10,013 bases of DNA from Actinomycetes bacterium (GTDB lineage: Bacteria > Actinomycetota > Acidimicrobiia > Spongiisociales > UBA5794). Position numbers and translations under genes: made by a program. The stretch spans positions 1-10,013 of the forward strand of contig JAHEEL010000073.1 of NCBI GenBank assembly GCA_024640745.1, given 5' to 3'. This document shows positions 1 through 6,926 of the stretch, piece by piece; within the stretch, counting starts at the first letter, position 1; every line of letters starts with the position of its first letter. Below the pieces are notes generated by a model that was not told where the DNA came from, did not search any database, and saw nothing but the letters and a program-made list of their open reading frames with translations.

Positions 1-1664
1 TGCGTCTTCGGGAACGGGATCACCTCGCGGATGTTCGGCACGTCTTGGAGGATCGCAACGAGACGGTCGATGCCGATCGCGAAACCGGCATGCGGTGGCG
101 TGCCGTATCGCAGTGCTTCGAGGAACCAGCCGAACCGCCGCTCGGCCTCTTCATCCGAGATGCCGAGCACCTCGAAGACCTGCGCCTGCACGACAGGGTC
201 ATGGATCCTCACACTCCCGGAGCCCAGCTCGGAACCGTTCAAGACCAGGTCATACGCCTTCGAGATTGCGTGGCCCGGATCCTCGCGCATCTCGCTCACG
301 TCGACCGGCGCGGTGAACGGGTGATGCAGCGCTACGAAGTCGCCGTCCTCGTTGCGTTCGAAGACCGGGAAACCGACCACGAACAGGAAGGCGAGCTCAT
401 CATGGCCTTCCGGTTGCCCGACGTCGAGACGGATTTGTCCCAGGACGTCGAGCACGGTCCGGGTCTCGTCGGCCACGAGGCACAGCACGTCGCCGGTCGC
501 GGCATCCAGGGCATCGGCTATGGCCGCCAACTCCGCCGACGCGAGGAACTTCGCGACGGGCGAGCGAAGCGAGCCGTCCGCCTCGACGACCAGCCACACG
601 AGCCCCTTGGCGCCGAGCTCCTGGGCGCGGGCCGACAGACCATCGAGTCCTGATCGGGAGAGCCCAAGCGGCCCGGCGTTGATGCCGCGAATCGAACCGC
701 CCGATGCCAGAACCCCGGCAAATGCCTTGAATTCGGTGGCGGAGAAGATGTCGCTGAGATCGTGGATCTCCATGCCGAATCGGATATCCGGTTTGTCCGT
801 TCCGTATCGTTCCATGGCTTCGTGCCACGTCAGGCGCGGGAAAGGGCGGGCGAGGTCGATGTTGCGGAGTTCTCGCGTCACCTTCGTCGAGACGCCTTCG
901 AGTGTCTCGAGGACGTCGTCCTGGCCCCAGAAGCTGCCCTCGAAGTCGAGTTGGGTGAACTCGAGCTGACGGTCGGCTCGAAGGTCCTCGTCGCGATAGC
1001 AGCGCGCAACCTGGTAGTACCGCTCGACGCCGGCAATCATCAGGAGCTGCTTGAAGAGCTGGGGCGACTGGGGCAGGGCGTAGAAGCTGCCCTTTCGGAG
1101 GCGTGAGGGCACCAGCATGTCCCGTGCGCCCTCGGGGGTCGATGCGATGAGGGTCGGAGTCTCGATCTCCAGGAAGCCAAGGTCATCCATGACGTCGCGC
1201 ATCGCACGGATGGCCTTTGAGCGCGCCCGCAGATTCTCGGCCATCCCGGACCGTCGAAGGTCGAGGTAGCGATACTGAAGGCGTTTCGCCTCGTCCACGT
1301 CGCTGCGGGCATCGATCTGGAACGGGAGGGGCTCCGACGGGCTCAGCACCGTCATGGTCGTTGCCACGACCTCGATCTCACCCGTCGGCAGCTCGGGGTT
1401 GGCCATGTCGTCCGGGCGCATGCGCACCATTCCGTCGATCGCGACACAGAATTCGGATCGAAGGCCCGCGATCTCGGTCGGCGGCGCGGGAGCGTCGTCC
1501 GGATTCACGACGACCTGGACGACGCCGGTGCTGTCGCGCAGATCCACGAAGACGACGCCTCCATGATCTCTGCGGCGGGCAACCCATCCGGCAAGCCTGA
1601 CGGCGCCACCGGCATCGGCGGCCGTGAGCGTCCCTGCTCCCCGGTCTTTCAGCCTTTCAGCCAT
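1..1664 (-). CDS. aspS: Aspartyl-tRNA synthetase (AspRS), C-terminal end cut by the window edge
   Basis: Class II synthetase that charges tRNA-Asp, and possibly tRNA-Asn, in the cytoplasm. My translation gives 554 codons from ATG 1664 before the window ends at FPKT, so only some tens of residues of a bacterial AspRS of about 590 are missing. An N-terminal OB-fold anticodon-binding domain (about 1-105) contains GWVARRRDHGGVVFVDLRD. The catalytic core shows STPEGARD (176-182), FYALPQSPQLFKQ (194-206), motif 2 RCYRDEDLRADRQ (221-233), HHPFT (447-451), GSGSVRIHD (481-489) and motif 3 GFAIGIDRL (527-535) with Arg534. A GAD-type insertion fills roughly 285-420, the bacterial layout. The start is fixed by AAGGAG 8 nt upstream, lying inside the hisS 3' end; the two genes overlap by 16 nt, so translation is probably coupled. 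His34 is a residue linked to non-discriminating AspRSs. Confidence 0.97.
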   Translation of the reverse strand, partial: MAERLKDRGAGTLTAADAGGAVRLAGWVARRRDHGGVVFVDLRDSTGVVQVVVNPDDAPAPPTEIAGLRSEFCVAIDGMVRMRPDDMANPELPTGEIEVVATTMTVLSPSEPLPFQIDARSDVDEAKRLQYRYLDLRRSGMAENLRARSKAIRAMRDVMDDLGFLEIETPTLIASTPEGARDMLVPSRLRKGSFYALPQSPQLFKQLLMIAGVERYYQVARCYRDEDLRADRQLEFTQLDFEGSFWGQDDVLETLEGVSTKVTRELRNIDLARPFPRLTWHEAMERYGTDKPDIRFGMEIHDLSDIFSATEFKAFAGVLASGGSIRGINAGPLGLSRSGLDGLSARAQELGAKGLVWLVVEADGSLRSPVAKFLASAELAAIADALDAATGDVLCLVADETRTVLDVLGQIRLDVGQPEGHDELAFLFVVGFPVFERNEDGDFVALHHPFTAPVDVSEMREDPGHAISKAYDLVLNGSELGSGSVRIHDPVVQAQVFEVLGISDEEAERRFGWFLEALRYGTPPHAGFAIGIDRLVAILQDVPNIREVIPFPKT

Positions 1665-2878
1665 GTCTCGATCTCCTTGACAGCCACAACGGTCTGGACG
1701 CCGGTGGCCAAGTCCCGCGTTGCTACGCGGCCTTCGTCCCATTCTTCACCGACCACCACAGCGTATGCCGCTCCCGCCCGATCGGCTGCCTTGAACTGCG
1801 CCTTGACCGACCGCGTGCCGGCAACGGCGTCGGTGCGCAGACCCGCAGCTCGGAGTCGGCGAACGAGGGCCCGAGCGTCGGGGGCACGCTCCGCGTCGGC
1901 GTTGACGACGAAAGCATCGAGTCTCGGCCGGGTTTCGGTCTGCCCGCGCGCGAGCAGCATCCGGTCGAGGCCCATCGCGAGGCCAACCGACGGCGTTGGC
2001 TTGCCGCCCAGCATCTCGAACAACAGGTCGTAGCGGCCACCACCGCCCACTGAGCTCTGGGCCGCCTCGAATCCGAGCGGTACGTACTCCCAGACGGTCC
2101 GGTTGTAGTAGTCGAGGCCGCGAACGAGCGTCGGAGAAATGCGATAGGGAATCCCGGCGGCATCGAGGCCATCACGAACCGCGGAGAAGTGGTCTGCGGC
2201 GGCCGGCGAGAGGAATTCGGCGGGCGTTGGGGCACCGACCACGGCTTCCGCGTCGGCCTTGGAATCGAGCACCCGGAGGGGATTCTCGTACATCCGGCGC
2301 ACGGCGTCGTCGGTGAGATCGCTCTTTCGGGACTCGAGGAAGGCTATGAGATCGGCCCGATAGGCGGCGCGGTCCGCGCCGTCTCCGATGCTGTTGATCT
2401 GCACCTCGACGTCTCTGACGCCAAGCGTCTCGAGGTATCGGTAGCCGAACTCGATGACCTCGACGTCGGCACCGGGAGCCTCCTCGCCGAGATACTCGAT
2501 GCCGGCCTGAGAGAACTGGCGGCGGCGTCCCTTCTGAGGGCGCTCGTAGCGGAACATCGGACCCCAATAGCAGCCCTTGAAGGTTCCGATCACGCCTCCG
2601 GACTGGATGAGGGCTCGCACGACGGATGCGGTCGCCTCGGGACGGAGTGTCACGGACCGGCCGCCCTTGTCGGTGAAGGTGTACATCTGCTTCTCGACGA
2701 CCTCGGTGTCCTCTCCGATCCCGCGAGAGAAGAGCTCGGTGGACTCGAAGAGCGGTGTCAGGACGAGGCCGTAGCCGTAGCGCTCCGCGAGGTCGAAGAA
2801 CACGCGCTCGGCTTCCAGCCAATCGGCTGAGTCGGGCGGCAGGATGTCATCGGTGCCTTTCGGCGCGCGGTAGGTCAT
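1649..2878 (-). CDS. hisS: Histidyl-tRNA synthetase (HisRS)
   Basis: Class II synthetase that attaches histidine to tRNA-His. The protein is 409 aa from ATG 2878, close to the usual length of about 420. It opens with the family N-terminus MTYRAPKGTDDILP. It shows TLRPEATASVVRA (77-89), motif 2 MFRYERPQKGRRRQF (108-122), the histidine-specific motif LVRGLDYYNRTVWE (251-264), a glycine-rich GGGGRYD (278-284) and motif 3 PSVGLAMGLDRM (296-307). The last 90 or so residues are the anticodon-binding domain. An upstream in-frame start at 2938 would add 20 residues rich in Arg and Cys that do not look like HisRS, so I rejected it. GGAGG lies only 3 nt before the chosen ATG, which is short spacing. 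It follows a 98-nt gap and overlaps aspS by 16 nt, forming a two-synthetase unit. One oddity is QFSQ where many HisRSs have QFHQ. Confidence 0.97.
   Translation of the reverse strand: MTYRAPKGTDDILPPDSADWLEAERVFFDLAERYGYGLVLTPLFESTELFSRGIGEDTEVVEKQMYTFTDKGGRSVTLRPEATASVVRALIQSGGVIGTFKGCYWGPMFRYERPQKGRRRQFSQAGIEYLGEEAPGADVEVIEFGYRYLETLGVRDVEVQINSIGDGADRAAYRADLIAFLESRKSDLTDDAVRRMYENPLRVLDSKADAEAVVGAPTPAEFLSPAAADHFSAVRDGLDAAGIPYRISPTLVRGLDYYNRTVWEYVPLGFEAAQSSVGGGGRYDLLFEMLGGKPTPSVGLAMGLDRMLLARGQTETRPRLDAFVVNADAERAPDARALVRRLRAAGLRTDAVAGTRSVKAQFKAADRAGAAYAVVVGEEWDEGRVATRDLATGVQTVVAVKEIETWLKG
1673..1678 (-). promoter_or_regulatory. Shine-Dalgarno of aspS, inside hisS
   Basis: AAGGAG on the minus strand, 8 nt before the aspS ATG at 1664. 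It lies within the last coding codons of hisS and supports the overlapping start. The next ribosome-binding region is therefore opened by ribosomes finishing hisS, which suggests translational coupling (inference). Confidence 0.8.
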
Positions 2879-2976
2879 GACCCTCCGGTCAACGCAAGAA
2901 CGGCAAGCGTAGCGGCGACCGCGCACCCAGGGTTCCAACCGTCGTACGGGTTGTCGCGAACGCCGGGTACGCGAGA
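2879..2976 (-). other. Intergenic gap between hydrolase and hisS; possible but unproven promoter region
   Basis: This 98-nt spacer is the longest non-coding stretch in the window and the only break large enough to hold a separate promoter for hisS-aspS. The best boxes I can find on the minus strand are TTGGAA (2933-2938) and TACGCT (2906-2911), but their 21-nt spacing is too long for a standard sigma-70 promoter. Only very short inverted repeats are visible, with no U-tract, so I call no terminator. No T-box-like long leader fits in this space, because the preceding stop codon is only 98 nt away. Confidence 0.35.
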
Positions 2977-3636
2977 TCAGATATCGAGGTACTCGAGGAT
3001 GAAGGGGTTGACGCGCCGCTCACGACCGATCGTCGTCTCCGGGCCGTGACCCGGGAGGACGCGCATGTCATCCTCCAGCGTCATCACCTGGGTCCGCATC
3101 GAAGCCATGAGCGTCCGAAAATCCCCGCCGGGGAGATCGGAACGGCCGATCGCTCCGGCGAAGAGCTGATCACCGGAGAAGACGAGACCCTCCCGTTCCA
3201 CGACGAAGATGCAGTGCCCCGGCGTATGGCCGGGAGTGTGTCGTACCTCGAACTCGAATCCGGCAAACGCGAGACGCTGGCCGTGGACCAGGTCGATGTA
3301 GCGTTCCGGTGGCGCGAAGGCTTCGACGCCGGGCGGAACGAACCCGAAGAGCGACCGCAGCTGGGCGGCGGGGTCGGCCACCAGGTAGTCGTCGTCCGGA
3401 TGGAGGTAGGCGCTCACACCGGTGCGCTCGGTGATGCCGGCGACTCCGCCGGAGTGGTCGACATGGCCGTGCGTGACCAGCAGCGCTACCGGAACGAGGT
3501 CGTGCGCGGCGAGGAGCCCGGAGACGGCATCCACATCAGGGGGCGCGTCGACGATCACCGCATGCCCGCCGCGCTCGGGCGCAATCACATAGCAATTCGT
3601 GGCCGCAGCCCACAGCTCAGCCGAGGCGAGAATCAT
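2977..3636 (-). CDS. Metallo-beta-lactamase-fold hydrolase, glyoxalase II-like
   Basis: A small cytoplasmic metallohydrolase of 219 aa with no signal peptide or membrane segment. The metal site is visible: THGHVDHSGG (55-64; His56, His58, Asp60, His61), HTPGHTPGH (133-141, His137 the likely ligand), SGDQLFAGAIGRSDLPGGD (154-172, Asp156) and LPGHGPETTIGRERRVNPF (194-212, His197). This motif set belongs to the hydroxyacylglutathione hydrolase-like branch of the superfamily. Members hydrolyse thioesters, but the true substrate cannot be read from sequence, and many actinobacteria lack glutathione. The ATG at 3636 overlaps the rel stop (ATGA, 4 nt), and the upstream purine run GGGGGGTGG could act as ribosome-binding site. 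A longer in-frame reading starting at 4038 is antisense-like Arg-rich sequence inside rel and was discarded. Related hydrolases often sit between rel and hisS in Gram-positive genomes, which argues for a housekeeping role. Confidence 0.92.
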   Translation of the reverse strand: MILASAELWAAATNCYVIAPERGGHAVIVDAPPDVDAVSGLLAAHDLVPVALLVTHGHVDHSGGVAGITERTGVSAYLHPDDDYLVADPAAQLRSLFGFVPPGVEAFAPPERYIDLVHGQRLAFAGFEFEVRHTPGHTPGHCIFVVEREGLVFSGDQLFAGAIGRSDLPGGDFRTLMASMRTQVMTLEDDMRVLPGHGPETTIGRERRVNPFILEYLDI

Positions 3637-5828
3637 CGCCCACCCCCCGGCACGAGCCGGTACGCCTCGTAGACCCCGTCGACAACGCGCAGATCCGCCA
3701 GCACCCGCTCGAGCTGCGCAGGATCGGACAACTCGATCTCGTAGCGGAGGAAGGCAACCCGATCTCGCCCCGCGATCGACGACGACGTGTGGATATTCGC
3801 CCCGTGGTCGGAGAGAACCGACGTGACGTCTCGAAGGAGACGCGCTCGGTCGAGGGCCTCGACCTGGACCCATACAAGGAACGACTCGGCTTGGTTCGGC
3901 GCCCACGCAACCTCGATCAGGCGCTCCGGCCGGCCTTCGAGTGAGCCGGTGTTGGCGCAATCGGTCCGATGCACCGATACGCCGCGCCCCACGGTGACGA
4001 AGCCGATGATTGGATCGCCCGGCACCGGCGCACAGCACCGAGCGAGGTTGACCAGCACATCGTCGAGCCCCTCCACGATCACTCCGCTGACCGCGCGGGT
4101 TCGACGCTTCGCCGGATCTACGAGGAGACCGAGCATCTCCGAGGTGTCGTCGGGCTCCGGTTCGGAGCGCCGCTCGAGACGGCCGACCACCGTCTTCGCG
4201 CTGACGCGTCCATCGCCCACCGCCCCGTACAGGTGCTCGAGGTCGTTGAATCCGAGCTCCTCGGCAACGGCGAGGAGCTCCGCGTCGTGGCCGCCGGTGC
4301 TCATCGAGTGGCGGCGCAGCTCCTTGATCATCTCCTCACGTCCGTTCGCGAGCGCCGACTCGCGGCGCTCCTTCGCGAACCACTGACGGATCTTCGCTGC
4401 GGCTCGGGCGGACGTCACAAACTCGAGCCAGTCCCGGCTCGGGTGCGCATCCTCCGACTTGGACGTCAGCACCTCGACGATATCGCCGGACTCCAGGCGG
4501 GTCGTCAACGGCACGAGCCGTCCGTTGACTTTCGCCCCCACACACCGATGACCGACCTGCGTGTGGATCCGGTACGCGAAGTCGACGGGCGTGGCGCCGC
4601 GCGAAAGGGTGATGACCGCTCCCTTGGGGGTGAGGGCGAACACCTCGTCTTGGTAGAGGTCGAGCTTCAGGGCCTCGAAGAACTCGCCGGCGTTGGCAGT
4701 CGCGTTCTGGAGGAAGGTGATGTCGGCAATCAGCGGCTCCGCGGAGCCATCGTCGCCCTCCTTGTACCGCCAATGCGCGGCAATGCCCGCCTCGGCACGC
4801 TCATGCATCTCCTGCGTGCGGATCTGAACCTCGAGACCCTTGCCGTCCGAGCCGACGACGGTGGTGTGCAAGGACTGGTACAGATTGAATTTGGGCATCG
4901 CGATGTAGTCCTTGAAGCGCCCCTGGATGGGTGCCCACATGGAGTGCACGAGACCGAGCGCTGCATAGCAGTCGCGTAGCTCGGGGACGATGATGCGAAT
5001 CCCGATCAGATCGTGGATCTCCTCGAACTCGAGTCCGGAATCAACCATCTTCCGATAGATGGAGTAGACAAGCTTCGGCCGTCCAGTCACCGTCGCTTCG
5101 ATGCCGGCGCCCTCGAGTGCGTCGCCCACCTCTTCGATCATGCGGGCGAGGTGCGCCTCGCGCTGCGGAGCGCGTTGCCGGATCTGTTCCTCGAGCTTCT
5201 GTCGCCGAGCCGGGTGGAGCGCGGCGAAACTCCGTTCCTCGAGCTCGTGCTTGATCTCCTGCACGCCCAGCCGATGAGCAAGCGGTGCGTAGACATCGAG
5301 CGTTTCAGAGGCGACGCGACGGCGCTTCTCTTCCGGAAGCGGGTCAAGCGTGCGCATGTTGTGCGTCCGGTCGGCCAGCTTGATGAGAAGCACCCGAATG
5401 TCTTTCGCCATCGCAACTGCCATCTTCCGGATCGTCGCCGCCTGCTGCTCCTCGCGGCTCGAGAATTTGATGCGGTCGAGCTTGGTGACACCGTCGACGA
5501 GCAGGGCTATCTCTTCGCCGAATTCGCGCTCGAGGTCTTCGAGGGAGATCTCCGTGTCCTCAACGACATCGTGCAGGAGGGCTGCCGCCAGCGTGGCCGT
5601 ATCGAGTCCGTAGGTCGCCAGGATCTGGGCAACGGCGATCGGATGGGAGACGTATGGATCACCGGTGCGCCGCGTCTGACCTTCGTGCGCAGCAGCGGCA
5701 ACCTGGTACGCGCGGCGAATCACACCCACGTCGGTGCCCGGATGATGCCTCACGGCGACGTCGATCAGCTCATCGAGCATCGCCTCCGGCGACGTCACCG
5801 TAGTGCTGGTTGCGACGGCATCTGCCAT
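3633..5828 (-). CDS. rel: Bifunctional (p)ppGpp synthetase/hydrolase, long RSH (Rel)
   Basis: Makes and degrades the alarmone (p)ppGpp on ribosomes stalled with uncharged tRNA. The 731-aa protein has the full long-RSH domain order. The HD hydrolase domain has YVSHPIAVAQ (His62), ALLHDVVEDT (His86, Asp87, Glu90) and KLADRTHNMRT (Asp153), so hydrolase activity should be intact. The synthetase domain has GRPKLVYSIYRKM (249-261), Asp273 in IHDLIGIRII, GRFKDYIAMPKFNLYQSLHTT (303-323) and LEVQIRT with Glu333. A TGS domain begins near DEVFALTPKG (394-403). The zinc-finger/conserved-cysteine region is ARCCAPVPGDP with Cys598, Cys599, His620 and Cys624. A C-terminal ACT domain spans about 648-727. It starts 9 nt after secF and overlaps the hydrolase by 4 nt. 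The Shine-Dalgarno before ATG 5828 is weak. An in-frame ATG at 5780 (Met17) follows GGAGG by only 2 nt, so the exact start is less certain than the gene. Confidence 0.97.
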   Translation of the reverse strand: MADAVATSTTVTSPEAMLDELIDVAVRHHPGTDVGVIRRAYQVAAAAHEGQTRRTGDPYVSHPIAVAQILATYGLDTATLAAALLHDVVEDTEISLEDLEREFGEEIALLVDGVTKLDRIKFSSREEQQAATIRKMAVAMAKDIRVLLIKLADRTHNMRTLDPLPEEKRRRVASETLDVYAPLAHRLGVQEIKHELEERSFAALHPARRQKLEEQIRQRAPQREAHLARMIEEVGDALEGAGIEATVTGRPKLVYSIYRKMVDSGLEFEEIHDLIGIRIIVPELRDCYAALGLVHSMWAPIQGRFKDYIAMPKFNLYQSLHTTVVGSDGKGLEVQIRTQEMHERAEAGIAAHWRYKEGDDGSAEPLIADITFLQNATANAGEFFEALKLDLYQDEVFALTPKGAVITLSRGATPVDFAYRIHTQVGHRCVGAKVNGRLVPLTTRLESGDIVEVLTSKSEDAHPSRDWLEFVTSARAAAKIRQWFAKERRESALANGREEMIKELRRHSMSTGGHDAELLAVAEELGFNDLEHLYGAVGDGRVSAKTVVGRLERRSEPEPDDTSEMLGLLVDPAKRRTRAVSGVIVEGLDDVLVNLARCCAPVPGDPIIGFVTVGRGVSVHRTDCANTGSLEGRPERLIEVAWAPNQAESFLVWVQVEALDRARLLRDVTSVLSDHGANIHTSSSIAGRDRVAFLRYEIELSDPAQLERVLADLRVVDGVYEAYRLVPGGGR

Positions 5829-5837
5829 CCACGAATT

Positions 5838-6926
5838 CTACCGGCGCTTCTTCCGCTTCCGTGGTGCCCTCGGCGCTGCACCGGTGGGAGCGCTCGGTGC
5901 AACGGGAGCAGCGGGAACCGTGGCGGGCGACGTGTCCACCGTCGCGGCGGCCTCCTGATCTCGTTCGGGTGCTCTTCCACCGCTCCGCCGGCGGGCGGCG
6001 CGCTTGCCGGCGGTGATCCACTCGGGCTCACGCTCCTTCCACATGGCCAGCAGCGGCGCTGCCACGAAGATCGACGAGTAGGTGCCGATGGCAATACCGA
6101 TGAACAAGGCCAGCGCAAACTCGCGCAGCGTATGGGCACCGAACGCGAACGAGCCAACGAACAACAGGGTCCCAACCGGGATCAGCGACGTCAGCGACGT
6201 GTTGATCGAGCGCATCAGCACCTGGTTCATCGAGGTGTTGACGATCTCGGTGTAGGTGTAGCGATCGTGCATCATCTCCACGTTCTCGGTCACCTTGTCG
6301 AACACGACGACCGTGTCGTAGAGCGAATACCCGAGGATGGTCAACAGCGCGATGACGGTTGCCGGCGTCACGGAGAATCCGGTCACCGAGAACAGGCCGG
6401 CAGTGATGACCAGATCGTGGAACAAAGCGGCGAGCGCAGCGAGCGCCATCTTCCACTCGAATCGCCAGGTGATGAACAGCGCAACGATGACGAGGAACAC
6501 AACGAGGGCTTCGATCGCGGCTCGTGTCACCTCCTCGCCGAACGTCGGCCCCACGGCATCGAGCGTGACATCGTTGACGGGCACGCCGGCGACAGCCGCC
6601 GCGGTGGTGATGAGCTCGTCTTGACTGGCCGCGTCGAGGGACTCGGTCTGGATGAGAATGAAGCCTTCGCCGGTCAGTTGGACCCTGGCCCCCGCCTCGC
6701 CGATATCGGCGAGCGCCGAGCGAACCTCGGTGATATCGACCCCAGATTCGTTCTGCACGGTGACGATCACGCCGCCGGTGAAGTCGATGCTCAGGTTGAG
6801 CGGGCGAATCAGCAGCACGAGGAGTGACAACACCGCCAGCGCGACCGACACCCAGAGCGTCTTCTTCGCGATTCCGACGAAGTCGAAGTGGGTCTCGCCT
6901 CGGTACATACGGGTGAGCACACTCAT
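5838..6926 (-). CDS. secF: Protein translocase subunit SecF
   Basis: Inner part of the SecDF complex, which uses the proton motive force to help pull secreted proteins through SecYEG. The 362-aa protein has one membrane helix near 24-41, a periplasmic-type P4 domain (about 42-133), then five helices between about 136 and 295, the expected six-helix SecF topology. Signature stretches are SIDFTGG (46-52), ALFHDLVITAGLFSVTGFS (167-185), TILGYSLYDTVVVFDKVTEN (196-215) and MRSINTSLTSLIP (238-250). Asp171, Asp204 and Asp210 lie in or next to the membrane core. ATG 6926 overlaps the secD stop (ATGA) and has a strong GGAGGT 6 nt upstream. After the last helix a cytosolic tail of about 60 residues is rich in Ala, Pro and Arg and ends RKRKKRR, longer and more basic than in E. 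coli SecF. Confidence 0.97.
   Translation of the reverse strand: MSVLTRMYRGETHFDFVGIAKKTLWVSVALAVLSLLVLLIRPLNLSIDFTGGVIVTVQNESGVDITEVRSALADIGEAGARVQLTGEGFILIQTESLDAASQDELITTAAAVAGVPVNDVTLDAVGPTFGEEVTRAAIEALVVFLVIVALFITWRFEWKMALAALAALFHDLVITAGLFSVTGFSVTPATVIALLTILGYSLYDTVVVFDKVTENVEMMHDRYTYTEIVNTSMNQVLMRSINTSLTSLIPVGTLLFVGSFAFGAHTLREFALALFIGIAIGTYSSIFVAAPLLAMWKEREPEWITAGKRAARRRSGGRAPERDQEAAATVDTSPATVPAAPVAPSAPTGAAPRAPRKRKKRR

Noticed and set aside
2879..2938. 20-residue upstream extension of HisRS
   Set aside because: The residues do not resemble HisRS, whereas MTYRAPKGTDDILP is the standard start, and a Shine-Dalgarno lies just before it.
2906..2938. TTGGAA/TACGCT as a hisS promoter
   Set aside because: The 21-nt spacing is outside the normal range and the boxes match consensus poorly; kept only as a note in the spacer entry.
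3637..4038. N-terminal extension of the metallo-beta-lactamase-fold hydrolase into rel
   Set aside because: The added 134 residues are Arg/Gly/Pro-rich out-of-frame translation of rel. The family N-terminus begins at ATG 3636, which overlaps the rel stop in the same ATGA way as the other junctions.
3969..4979. 336-codon plus-strand open frame opposite rel
   Set aside because: It is an antisense shadow of the Rel synthetase and TGS domains, with repetitive Arg/Leu/Glu content and no domain.
5013..6827. 604-codon open reading frame on the plus strand
   Set aside because: It runs antisense across both rel and secF, including their junction. Its composition (His/Arg/Glu-rich, no recognisable domain) is what antisense reading of GC-rich genes gives, and both genes beneath it are certain.
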